A stretch of 35,336 bases of DNA from Chloroflexota bacterium (GTDB lineage Bacteria > Chloroflexota > Anaerolineae > B4-G1 > SLSP01). Position 1 is the first letter of the stretch, and each line of letters opens with the position of its first letter. Positions 16,741 to 24,036 of this stretch are shown here, in pieces. Location of the stretch: assembly GCA_019873725.1 (NCBI GenBank), contig JAIOAS010000013.1, positions 1 through 35,336 on the forward strand. Direction: 5' to 3'. Made by a program: the position numbers and the translations under genes. The notes beneath the pieces are model-generated. The model worked only from the letters and a program-made list of their open reading frames with translations. It did no database searches and was not told the DNA's origin.

Positions 16741-16977
16741 ATGACATACTTTGAAATCGTCGGTGAGATCACGGATGTTGAGATTATTGCGGTTGGCAAT
16801 GCTATCCGTGAATTAGCTCTCTTGCGCCGGGATTATGGGCCAGGACGGTGGCGCAAACTCAAAGGTATAGCTAGAGTCAGGCTTGTTGATGGTCGTATTT
16901 GCCGTGCAGAAATTCACTGGTACGAAGCTCATGGCATTGGCAAAAGACGAGTCAAAATAAAGCGATTCCTGGATTGA
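16741..16977 (+). CDS. Small conserved hypothetical protein (first of a pair)
   Basis: This 78-residue basic protein begins MTYFEIVGEITDVEIIAVG and contains LRRDYGPGRWRKLKGIARV and EIHWYEAHGIGKRRVKIKRF. It has no signal peptide or membrane segment. I recognise it as a family frequent in cyanobacteria and Chloroflexota, often next to a short acidic partner, as here. The basic plus acidic pairing recalls toxin-antitoxin pairs, but no toxin fold can be assigned. ATG 16741 lacks a strong Shine-Dalgarno (CAGATCCGCT precedes it), which fits a short or near-leaderless mRNA. Confidence 0.7.
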   Translation: MTYFEIVGEITDVEIIAVGNAIRELALLRRDYGPGRWRKLKGIARVRLVDGRICRAEIHWYEAHGIGKRRVKIKRFLD

Positions 16978-16984
16978 GGTGAGT

Positions 16985-17224
16985 ATGGAACAACAGTCTG
17001 CACGTTTTGCAATCTGTTTGAATAATCAGAACTGTGAGGACTTGGTTCTTTGCAAGATCTATCAGGTTTTGCCGGATGAGATGGCGGAAAAGAATCGTTA
17101 TCTACGTATCATTGATGAGTCGGGCGATGATTACCTCTATCCGGCCAACAATTTCTTTGTGATTGAACTCCCACATCATGTGACACAAATACTGCTCAAT
17201 CAAGTGCAATTAACGACGGTATGA
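16985..17224 (+). CDS. Small conserved hypothetical protein (second of a pair)
   Basis: This 79-residue protein contains FAICLNNQNCEDLVLCKIY, then YLRIIDESGDDYLYPANNFF. The IIDESGDDYLYP core is typical of a widespread short cyanobacterial/Chloroflexota family of unknown function. ATG 16985 is preferred to the GTG at 16979 because GAGGTGAG lies just upstream of it. It begins 7 bases after the previous gene ends, so the two are almost certainly co-transcribed. Confidence 0.7.
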   Translation: MEQQSARFAICLNNQNCEDLVLCKIYQVLPDEMAEKNRYLRIIDESGDDYLYPANNFFVIELPHHVTQILLNQVQLTTV

Positions 17225-17279
17225 TTCCCTATAAACGACAGTTTATCCCAAAATTCTATATGAAAGCGAGGTATACAGT

Positions 17280-18692
17280 ATGAAACAGCCCACATTAGGT
17301 ATCATTATCGGCAACCGGGGATTCTTCCCTACACAACTCTGCGAAGAGGGACGCGCGAAGATTCTGCGGATCTTTGAAGAAGAAGGCATCAAGCCGATCG
17401 TCCTTTCGCCGGAGGATTCACCTTACGGTTCGTTGGAGACGAACGAAGCAGCCCGCAAGTGCGCCGACCTCTTCCGCGCCAACCGCGACGACATCATCGG
17501 TGTAGTCATCACCCTGCCCAACTTCGGCGAGGAAGGCCCCATCGCCAACGCGCTGCGCTGGGCCGAGCTGAACGTGCCGGTGCTTGTCCAGGCGACGCCC
17601 GACGACGCGAACTTTATGACCATCGCTCACCGCCGCGACTCGTTCTGCGGCAAGATGTCCACCTGCAACAACCTCAAGCAGATGGGGATCAAGTACACGC
17701 TCACCACGCTGCACACGGTTGACCTGGATACCGACAGCTTCCGCCAGGACTTGCGTAACTTCGTGGCGACCTGCCGCGTCGTCCGGGGCCTCAAGCACGC
17801 GCGGGTCGGCATGATCGGCGCGCGCCCGGCGGCGTTCAACACCGTCCGCTTCAGTGAAAAGCTCCTGGAGCGTGCGGGCATCAGCGTGGACACGATCGAT
17901 CTCTCCGAGATCTTCGGGCGCATCGAGCGGCTCAAGGACGACGACCCCGCCCTGGTCGCCAAGCTGGACGCGCTGAAGGCATACCTCAAGATCAAGGGGG
18001 TGCCCAACGAGGCGCTGGTCAAGATGGCGAAGTTCGGTGTGGTCGTGGATCAGTGGATGGAAGCCGAGGGCCTCATCGCCAGCGCGGTGCAGTGTTGGAC
18101 GGCGATGGAGGAATACTACGGCGTCGTTCCCTGCGCGATGATGAGCATGATGAGCAACAACCTGATGCCCTCCGCGTGCGAGACCGACATCGCCGGCGTG
18201 GTCGGCATGATGGCCATGGCGTTCGCCTCCGGCAAGCCGAGCGCGCTGGCCGACTGGAACAACAACTACGGCGACGATCCCAACAAGGGCGTGCTTTTCC
18301 ACTGCTCCAACCTGCCCAAGGACTTCTTCGAGGAGACGCCCGACATGGACTACCAGGAGATCATCGCCGGGACGGTGGGCAAGGAAAACACCTTCGGCAC
18401 CGTCGTGGGCCGCGTCAAGGCCGCGCCGTTCACCTACACCCGCGTCGCTACCAACGACTGGGAAGGCAAAATCCAGGTCTACCTGGGCGAGGGTGTGCTC
18501 ACCAAAGACCCGCTCAAGACCTTCGGCGGCTACGGCGTCTTTGAGATTCCCAACCTGCAAGGACTATTGCACTACATCTGCGAGAACGGCTTCGAGCACC
18601 ACGTCGCCGTCAACATCTCGCGGACGGCGGATGCGGTGTATGAGGCGTTGAGCAAGTATCTGGGCTGGGACGTCTACTACCACAAAGGGTAA
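17280..18692 (+). CDS. L-fucose/L-arabinose isomerase family protein
   Basis: This 470-residue cytoplasmic protein of the FucI fold is expected to interconvert an aldose and a ketose with a divalent metal. The N-terminal Rossmann-like part has GIIIGNRGFFP and CADLFRANRDDIIGVV. The catalytic region carries SACETD with E301 and LADWNNN with D325; their 24-residue spacing equals that of the Mn-binding Glu337 and Asp361 of E. coli FucI. Candidate third ligands are H440/H441 in FEHHVAVN. The protein is shorter than FucI (591 residues), so substrate specificity cannot be assumed to be fucose; arabinose-like sugars or sulfosugars are alternatives. The AraD-type, UxaA-like and URO-D-like genes downstream suggest a sugar or sugar-acid route, now split by a toxin-antitoxin and an R-M insertion. 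Confidence 0.85.
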   Translation: MKQPTLGIIIGNRGFFPTQLCEEGRAKILRIFEEEGIKPIVLSPEDSPYGSLETNEAARKCADLFRANRDDIIGVVITLPNFGEEGPIANALRWAELNVPVLVQATPDDANFMTIAHRRDSFCGKMSTCNNLKQMGIKYTLTTLHTVDLDTDSFRQDLRNFVATCRVVRGLKHARVGMIGARPAAFNTVRFSEKLLERAGISVDTIDLSEIFGRIERLKDDDPALVAKLDALKAYLKIKGVPNEALVKMAKFGVVVDQWMEAEGLIASAVQCWTAMEEYYGVVPCAMMSMMSNNLMPSACETDIAGVVGMMAMAFASGKPSALADWNNNYGDDPNKGVLFHCSNLPKDFFEETPDMDYQEIIAGTVGKENTFGTVVGRVKAAPFTYTRVATNDWEGKIQVYLGEGVLTKDPLKTFGGYGVFEIPNLQGLLHYICENGFEHHVAVNISRTADAVYEALSKYLGWDVYYHKG

Positions 18693-18795
18693 ACTTTTCA
18701 ACCACGAATCTACATCGGCTATTTCAAGCATGGCGCGAACGACAGGATGAAGCGTTTGAGGGTGCTGCGGGTAAACGTGTTGAAGGGGTAATACA

Positions 18796-19113
18796 ATGAG
18801 TTCAGACACAATTATGAATCGAGAGTATGAACGAACGTTAATCAAGATTGCGCGCGTTTTGCCGTTTCCGCAAATGGCGCAACTGGTGGACTTCGCACGT
18901 TTCTTACAGGGCCAGATTTTAAGTCAACAGCTTATTCAAGGTGAAGAGCCAAGTGAAGTCGAAGCCGACAATGCCCGTTGGGATGCGTTGCTGGCTACAC
19001 CTCAAGCCCAAACAGTCTTGGAACAATTGGCCGGTGAAGCTTTGGCGGAACATCGCGCCGGCAGAACCAAACCTATGGAGTTCAATGCTGAGGGCCGGCT
19101 CGCGTCGCAATGA
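18796..19113 (+). CDS. Putative antitoxin of a RelE/ParE-type pair
   Basis: This 105-residue protein starts at ATG 18796 behind GAAGGGG. It has an N-terminal helical part (ERTLIKIARVLPFPQMAQLVDFARFLQ) that resembles the DUF2281-like antitoxin start, and an acidic, Ala/Glu-rich second half (EALAEHRAGRTKPMEF). It is followed with an ATGA overlap (19110-19113) by a disrupted RelE/ParE-like toxin gene. The antitoxin role is inferred from size, composition and position. It would repress its own operon if typical of the class. Confidence 0.65.
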   Translation: MSSDTIMNREYERTLIKIARVLPFPQMAQLVDFARFLQGQILSQQLIQGEEPSEVEADNARWDALLATPQAQTVLEQLAGEALAEHRAGRTKPMEFNAEGRLASQ

Positions 19114-19379
19114 AATCTCTCGCAACAGCACAGTTCTGAAAACTCTATGACGTTTTATCGGTGAGAGTACAACGTCGTGCAGATAAAGCTTATGAGTTGT
19201 GGCAAATCAACCCGCAAGCGCCAGCGCTTTATTTTAAGCGTGTTGGCAAACGCTTGCCGGTTTATTCGGTTCGGATTGACAAGGGGCATCGCGCACTAGG
19301 CATACTTGAGGGTGATAGTATGTTATGGTTTTGGATAGGGGCGCACGATGCGTATGAAGATTTGCTACAGCATCTTTAG
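19110..19379 (+). pseudogene. RelE/ParE-like toxin gene interrupted by an in-frame TGA
   Basis: From ATG 19110, overlapping the antitoxin stop, the frame reads MKSLATAQF, then TGA at 19137-19139, then KLYDVLSVRVQRRADKAY and the rest of a toxin with LYFKRVGKRLPVYSVRI, RALGILEG and FWIGAHDAYEDLL. In relatives the residue between F and K is, from memory, Trp, so the stop looks like a one-base TGG-to-TGA change. A shorter protein could start at GTG 19161 (72 residues), lacking the first strand and helix. Either the toxin is dead, or it is made in truncated or readthrough form. The upstream antitoxin frame is intact, as expected when toxin loss is selected. Confidence 0.72.
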
Positions 19380-19438
19380 CGAAAGGTCGTAGTCGTTTAA
19401 GTATATTGCGTATTGCGGATAGTTTTCTACACATTCGG

Positions 19439-19473
19439 CAACGGGAGATGCGCCTTGTGCGCGTCTCCCGTTG
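19439..19473 (+). terminator. Strong hairpin after the toxin-antitoxin pair
   Basis: CAACGGGAGATGCGC (19439-19453) pairs with GCGCGTCTCCCGTTG (19459-19473) over 15 positions, including one T-G wobble, with a 5-base loop. It is followed by TAGTTT rather than a full T-run. It probably isolates the R-M genes from upstream transcription. Confidence 0.6.
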
Positions 19474-19538
19474 TAGTTTGCATCCAGTGTACTTCGAGTA
19501 AAATAGCGTTACCCAGATCCGAAAATCAAGGAGATGTT

Positions 19539-20498
19539 ATGTCAGCAGCGCCTATGCCACAATCCTATCCGCGTATCAATGACCCAGACAACAAGATGTA
19601 TGGTTGTTTGGATACGGATACCCTGAAACCACATCACGACAAGATCCCCGTTGAAGTTCTGACACAAATGATTCGGGAAGCCATTGGCAAGGCCAACCAG
19701 AAATCGAGCCGCGAGAGCATCATTATTCCGCCAGACGCGACCGCCGCAGACCTGACCAAAGCCTACCGGCGCGCCGGAAAGGATTTGTTCCGGTACTTCA
19801 AGCGATACTACGAAGACCCGGCTTCGACGGCGCATCAGGTTTACAAAAAGCATTACCGCGATGTCGGCGCAGAACAGTTTCGCAGTCGTGTTATTCAAAA
19901 AGGGCGCATGAATTCTGGGTGGCGGTATCAGTTCTTATTGCTGGATTGTGCGGTGCACAGTCAACGCTTCAAAAATGTCTCGGATTTGGGATTGGCGGAG
20001 GCGGATTTCAATGCTGTGATTGAATTTACCAAGCCGGATGCACTGCCGTTAAGTTTGTACGTCTCCGTTAAGAACAGACGCAATACACTGGGTGGGCAAG
20101 ACTGGCCCAAAGCCATCCGGGCGTTGGAAACTGTAGCTGTGAATGATCGCAACCGTGTTGGGCCATATTGTTGTGTTTTTGGTATCGTGATGGACCGTGG
20201 ACAACGGCATATCAAGATTGAACAGAAAACAGGTCAGGCCTACTCGACCAATACGGAAGTCTGGTTATCTGATTTCCTGTGGCCTTTCTTTGCAAACTAC
20301 TCTTACGAAGAAATAATGCAGTTAGTATTAGATGTGTTGCTGAGTGTGCAGGAGTCCGAAGAACTTGCCACACAGATCCAAATACCGACCGAGGTATTAG
20401 AGTTCTTCGGTGAAGAATGTCGCAAGGCTGGATTGATTAACGCGGAAGGTTACTTCGACGATCCTTACAAATTACTTAAGTTTTTCTGTAAAATATAA
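19539..20498 (+). CDS. Putative type II restriction endonuclease
   Basis: This 319-residue protein starts at ATG 19539 behind AAGGAGA; an upstream in-frame start at 19413 lies in and before the hairpin and is rejected. Identification rests on its position directly before a DNA methyltransferase (20-base gap), its AT-rich base composition unlike the surrounding sugar genes, and a possible PD-(D/E)xK-type active site: D156 in AEADFNAVIEF followed by SVK (176-178) and E197. An Ser-x-Lys variant is known from the Cfr10I/Bse634I/BsaWI group that cuts around a CCGG core, so that group is a candidate. I cannot confirm the family or recognition site. The DNKMYGCLDTDTL start and YSTNTEVWLSDFLWPFF near the end are distinctive. 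Confidence 0.65.
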   Translation: MSAAPMPQSYPRINDPDNKMYGCLDTDTLKPHHDKIPVEVLTQMIREAIGKANQKSSRESIIIPPDATAADLTKAYRRAGKDLFRYFKRYYEDPASTAHQVYKKHYRDVGAEQFRSRVIQKGRMNSGWRYQFLLLDCAVHSQRFKNVSDLGLAEADFNAVIEFTKPDALPLSLYVSVKNRRNTLGGQDWPKAIRALETVAVNDRNRVGPYCCVFGIVMDRGQRHIKIEQKTGQAYSTNTEVWLSDFLWPFFANYSYEEIMQLVLDVLLSVQESEELATQIQIPTEVLEFFGEECRKAGLINAEGYFDDPYKLLKFFCKI

Positions 20499-20518
20499 AA
20501 TCTCTATTGAAAGGTGTT

Positions 20519-21511
20519 ATGGTACAACAGACTGTTTTATCGAAATCGAGCAATGGAAATCAACACAATTCCCGCTGTACTGTTATTTTGGGCGACAGCC
20601 GAGAAGAATTAAAACCTTTCACGGGAAAAGTTGATCTCATTGTTACTTCGCCACCCTATGCTGACGCACGGCGCAGACATTATGGTGGTGTTCATCCAGA
20701 TGATTTTGCTGATTGGTTTCTTACGTTTCATCAGGTTTTTTGGGATGTATTGAAACCAACAGGAAGTATGGTCATCAATATCAAAGATAAAGTGGTGGAT
20801 GGCGTTCGGCACCGTTATGTTTGGCACACGATTGAAGCGCTCTGTAAACAAGGTTGGTTGGCCATAGATGATTATATCTGGCATAAGCCTAATCCAATGC
20901 CAGGATATTGGCCCACGCGCTTGAGCGATGGATGGGAATACTGTTTCCATTTGGCGAAACAGAAAAAGCCATTCTTTAATCACGAGGGTGTCAAAAAACC
21001 GATTGGTGAATGGGCCGAAACCCGCTTGAGCAATTTGAGTGAAAGCGATCTTAGCCGTCATAATTCAGTCAATCGAAGTGGCTTTGGGCGCGACTTATCG
21101 CGTTGGGTAGGAAAAGACAAGGTTCTACCCAGCAATGTGTTTACTTATGCTGTGGTGGGAAAAAATAAAACACACCCTGCTGTCTATCCAACAGCTTTGC
21201 CTGAATTTTTTATCAAGTTGCTTTGTCCAGAGCATGGTATGGTTTTGGACCCTTTTGCTGGTAGTGGGACAACCGGCATCGCGGCATTATCCCTCGGCCG
21301 CGACTGTATTTTGGTTGATAACCAGGAAAAGTATTATCATATAGCTATAGAGCGACTCAAAGAAGAGGTTCCCGCACAAATAGTGAGCGATGCCGAGATT
21401 GCACGAGGTATTTTTGATGCTCCGTTAACGCTACAACTACGATTGCTTGAACAAAAAGAAAAGCTGGCTGAGATTTCAGGAGAACTGAAATACGAGAAAT
21501 CAGAAATATGA
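20519..21511 (+). CDS. Beta-class DNA methyltransferase (N4-cytosine or N6-adenine)
   Basis: This 330-residue modification enzyme has the catalytic TSPPY motif at 43-47, preceded by CTVILGDSREEL, and the AdoMet-binding DPFAGSGTTG at 244-253 near the C-terminus. That motif order (IV before I) defines the beta class. Ser-Pro-Pro-Tyr is usual in N4-cytosine enzymes but not exclusive. WHKPNPMPGYWPTRLSDGWEY between the motifs probably belongs to target recognition. ATG 20519 follows AAAGGTG closely. It should protect the host from the endonuclease encoded just upstream. Its stop overlaps an ATG (ATGA 21508-21511) in the frame of the next gene. The gene is clearly AT-rich. Confidence 0.9.
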   Translation: MVQQTVLSKSSNGNQHNSRCTVILGDSREELKPFTGKVDLIVTSPPYADARRRHYGGVHPDDFADWFLTFHQVFWDVLKPTGSMVINIKDKVVDGVRHRYVWHTIEALCKQGWLAIDDYIWHKPNPMPGYWPTRLSDGWEYCFHLAKQKKPFFNHEGVKKPIGEWAETRLSNLSESDLSRHNSVNRSGFGRDLSRWVGKDKVLPSNVFTYAVVGKNKTHPAVYPTALPEFFIKLLCPEHGMVLDPFAGSGTTGIAALSLGRDCILVDNQEKYYHIAIERLKEEVPAQIVSDAEIARGIFDAPLTLQLRLLEQKEKLAEISGELKYEKSEI

Positions 21512-21519
21512 GGACAACG

Positions 21520-22164
21520 ATGTTACTACAATCTTTACGCGAAGAACTTTATGAATTACACAAAGAACTCCCCAAAAACGACCTGGTGAAGTGGACGGGC
21601 GGGAACGTGAGCGCGCGCGACCCGGAAACGGGCTACGTGGTCATCAAACCCTCCGGCGTGCGCTACGAGGACCTGCGACCGGAGCACATGGTCATCGTCA
21701 ACCTTGATGGTACGATCATCGAAGGCGACCTGAAGCCGTCCTCCGACACGGCGAGTCACCTCTACATCTACCGCCACCGGCCCGACGTGGGGGGCATCGT
21801 CCACACGCACTCGCCGTATGCCACGGCCTTCGCCGCGGTGGGCAAGCCGATTCCCGTCGTTCTGACGGCGATGGCCGACGAGTTCGGCGGCCCGATTCCA
21901 TGCGGCGGATTCGCGTTGATCGGCAGCGAGGCCATCGGCAAGGTCGTGGTGGAGAGCATCGGTTCTTCGTGCGCCGTGCTGCTGAAGAACCACGGTGTCT
22001 TCACCATCGGCAAGGATGCGACTGCCGCCGTCAAGGCCGCCGTGATGACGGAGGACGTCGCCAAGACGGTGTGGCTGGCGCTCCAAATCGGCCAACCGGA
22101 AGAGATTGCGCCGGACGATGTTGCTAAGCTGCACCACCGGTATACGCACGTCTACGGGCAGTGA
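21520..22164 (+). CDS. araD: Class II aldolase/L-ribulose-5-phosphate 4-epimerase (AraD-like)
   Basis: This 214-residue metal-dependent aldolase/epimerase has WTGGNVSAR for phosphate binding, PSSDTASH, the zinc ligands H95 and H97 in HTHSPYATAFA, and H158 in LLKNHGVF. With the start at ATG 21520 (AGGA five bases upstream), D76, H95, H97 and D120 fall on the same residue numbers as in E. coli AraD. The SSD rather than SSE motif favours an epimerase-type over a fuculose-phosphate aldolase-type enzyme. The C-terminus KLHHRYTHVYGQ also fits AraD. ATG 21508, overlapping the methyltransferase stop, is an alternative start. It probably acts with the FucI-like isomerase and UxaA-like dehydratase; the first ~15 codons are AT-rich, the remainder GC-rich. 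Confidence 0.85.
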   Translation: MLLQSLREELYELHKELPKNDLVKWTGGNVSARDPETGYVVIKPSGVRYEDLRPEHMVIVNLDGTIIEGDLKPSSDTASHLYIYRHRPDVGGIVHTHSPYATAFAAVGKPIPVVLTAMADEFGGPIPCGGFALIGSEAIGKVVVESIGSSCAVLLKNHGVFTIGKDATAAVKAAVMTEDVAKTVWLALQIGQPEEIAPDDVAKLHHRYTHVYGQ

Positions 22165-22175
22165 GGAGATTGAAG

Positions 22176-22367
22176 ATGGATAGCGATGCCTATTCCCAAA
22201 CAACCTGCGTGCCGGACGACGATGTTGCGATGCAACTTGTCGGGCTACTTGGACAACAGACCGACAGCCCCGGCGATATGGCGCTTGAGCACGACCGTTA
22301 CATCGTTGAGGAAAGTCGGAATGTCCAGCCGTTGGATGCGATCTGCATCTCAGAAAGTATCACGTGA
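22176..22367 (+). CDS. Small hypothetical protein between araD-like and uxaA-like genes
   Basis: This 63-residue acidic protein begins MDSDAYSQTTCVPDDDVAMQ and ends PLDAICISESIT. It starts at ATG 22176 behind GAGGAG (the segment 22163-22168 region) and its stop overlaps the GTG start of the next gene (GTGA, 22364-22367). That arrangement argues for a real, translationally coupled gene. The HDRYIVEESRNVQPLDAICIS segment looks like a short helix plus strand; the function is unknown. An antitoxin-like or regulatory peptide is conceivable but unsupported. Confidence 0.6.
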   Translation: MDSDAYSQTTCVPDDDVAMQLVGLLGQQTDSPGDMALEHDRYIVEESRNVQPLDAICISESIT

Positions 22368-23947
22368 CAGATCTCTTCAAGCTTGCTATCGTCGTCGATC
22401 CCGAACGCGACAACGTCGCCGTCGCCAAGACGTTCATCCCGGCAGATACCACTGTCCTTTGGCAGGGGCAGGGGATGGCCGTGCGCACCGATATCCCGCC
22501 TGGACATCGTTTTGCGCTCTACCCTATTCCCGCCGGCGAGTGGGTGCGGCAGTACGGACAGCCATTCGCCCGCTCGAAGGGGCTGGCGCCGGGCGACCCG
22601 GTGAACGACGAGACGGTGGAAAGCGTCGTCCCGCAGGTGGATGCCGACAGCCTGGTGTTGCAAACGCCGCAGTTGCCCGCTTGGGAAGGTGCGCTGCCCA
22701 CGTTCCTCGGTTTTCATCGCTCTGACGGGCAGGTGGGCGTGCGCAACTGGGTGCTCATCGTCCCAACGAGCATGTGTTCCAGCCACGAGGCCGCACAGAT
22801 TGCGCTGCGCGCTGAGATGCAGGGTCTCTATACCCGCGAGCGTTACCCCAATGTGGATGGCGTCACCGCGATCCCGCACACGGGCGGTTGCGGCGCGCCG
22901 TATCCACAAGAAGGCGCGTGCCGGCGGGGAACGCACGAGAATACGTTACGGATCCTGGGGCAGCACATCGGGCATCCCAACGTCGGCGCGGCGCTGCTTA
23001 TCGAACTGGGATGCGAAAAGGCGAATCTAGCGGCGTTCGACGACTACTTTGGCGCTGATTTGGTAGCGCGTTACGGCAAGCCGGTGTTGCGCCTCAGCAT
23101 CCAGGAGGACGGCGGCTCGCAAGCCGTCATCGCGCGTGGATTGGCGCTTTTGCCGGAGCTGTTGGCTGCCGCGAACCAAACAGTCCGCCGACCGGCCCCA
23201 CTCAGCGCGCTGGCGCTTGGCCTGGAATGTGGCGGCAGCGACGCTTTCAGCGGGCTGTCGGCGAATCCTGCACTTGGACAGGCGAGCGATCTACTGGTGC
23301 GGGCCGGCGGGCGCAGCGTGATCTCGGAAGTGGCGGAGTTCTACGGCGCGGAGCATCTCTTCGCGCAGCGTGCGGTGAACCACAAGGTCGCCGCCGACGT
23401 CTTCGCGCTGCTCGACTGGTATCGTGCTTACGCCACGGCGCGCGGCGGGCACAGTATGACCGAGAATCCCAGTCCCGGCAACAAAGCCGGCGGCTTGCTC
23501 AACATCACGATCAAGTCGCTTGGCGCGCTCGCTAAAAGCGGCAGCGCGCCGGTGGTGGGCGTGCTCGATTATGGCGATTGGGTGTGGGAGCATAGGGACG
23601 GCGGCGTCTACATGCTCAACACGCCGGGCTACGATCCGCCGTCTGTGACCGGGTTGGTCGGCGCGGGTTGCCAGATGGTGTGCTTCACCACCGGGCGCGG
23701 CTCGGTGTTCGGCAACGCGATTGCGCCTGTCATCAAAATTGCCTCCAACGACGCGCTCTACGCGCGCATGTCCGGCGATATGGACGTCAATGCCGGGGCT
23801 GTCATCCGCGGCGCGAAGACCTTGCCGGAGATGGGGCGGGACATTTTCCATGAAATTCTTGCCGTCGCCTCCGGCAGATGGACAAAAGCGGAACAGAACG
23901 GCCACCGCGAGTTCAATTTGTGGGAGATTGAGGGGTTGTTGCTGTGA
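22364..23947 (+). CDS. UxaA-family sugar-acid dehydratase (altronate/galactarate dehydratase-like)
   Basis: This 527-residue protein joins an N-terminal SAF domain (about 1-100) to the UxaA catalytic domain. It expects an aldonate or aldarate substrate and a metal centre. Visible family motifs are FLGFHRSDGQVGVRNWVLIVP, PHTGGCG (about 171-177), LLIELGCEKANL, LGLECGGSDAFSG, SMTENPSPGNKAGG and GCQMVCFTTGRGSVFG. The conserved Cys residues in these match those of the Fe-dependent altronate/galactarate dehydratases. Domain order and length are those of a full-length single-chain enzyme. GTG 22364 is the start, coupled to the preceding small gene. The exact substrate is open; the neighbours suggest breakdown of a pentonate or hexonate. 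Confidence 0.87.
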   Translation: MTDLFKLAIVVDPERDNVAVAKTFIPADTTVLWQGQGMAVRTDIPPGHRFALYPIPAGEWVRQYGQPFARSKGLAPGDPVNDETVESVVPQVDADSLVLQTPQLPAWEGALPTFLGFHRSDGQVGVRNWVLIVPTSMCSSHEAAQIALRAEMQGLYTRERYPNVDGVTAIPHTGGCGAPYPQEGACRRGTHENTLRILGQHIGHPNVGAALLIELGCEKANLAAFDDYFGADLVARYGKPVLRLSIQEDGGSQAVIARGLALLPELLAAANQTVRRPAPLSALALGLECGGSDAFSGLSANPALGQASDLLVRAGGRSVISEVAEFYGAEHLFAQRAVNHKVAADVFALLDWYRAYATARGGHSMTENPSPGNKAGGLLNITIKSLGALAKSGSAPVVGVLDYGDWVWEHRDGGVYMLNTPGYDPPSVTGLVGAGCQMVCFTTGRGSVFGNAIAPVIKIASNDALYARMSGDMDVNAGAVIRGAKTLPEMGRDIFHEILAVASGRWTKAEQNGHREFNLWEIEGLLL

Positions 23948-23984
23948 AGAAGCTGTCAGCGGTCAGTTTTCAGCCGTCAGCCAG

Positions 23985-24012
23985 AACGCTGATGGCTGAA
24001 CGCTGATGGCTG
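23985..24012 (+). repeat. Short tandem repeat, 14-base unit x2
   Basis: AACGCTGATGGCTG occurs twice in tandem (23985-23998 and 23999-24012), preceded by a related TCAGCGGTCAG/TCAGCCGTCAG stretch (23955-23982). It lies just before the AadE-like gene. It resembles dispersed degenerate intergenic repeats; no coding potential. Confidence 0.6.
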
Positions 24013-24036
24013 ATTGCTATCCAGGAGCTTGTCTTG

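Noticed and set aside
17418-18560. Long minus-strand open frame (380 codons) opposite the FucI-like gene
   Set aside because: The plus strand encodes a clear enzyme; the antisense translation is His/Val/Asp-rich without motifs.
18693-18795. Possible short gene between the FucI-like gene and the antitoxin
   Set aside because: The frame HGANDRMKRLRVLRV is short and has no start signal or recognised family.
19137-19139. UGA read as Trp (genetic code change)
   Set aside because: All other genes in the window use TGA as a normal stop and TGG for Trp, so a nonsense mutation or error is more likely.
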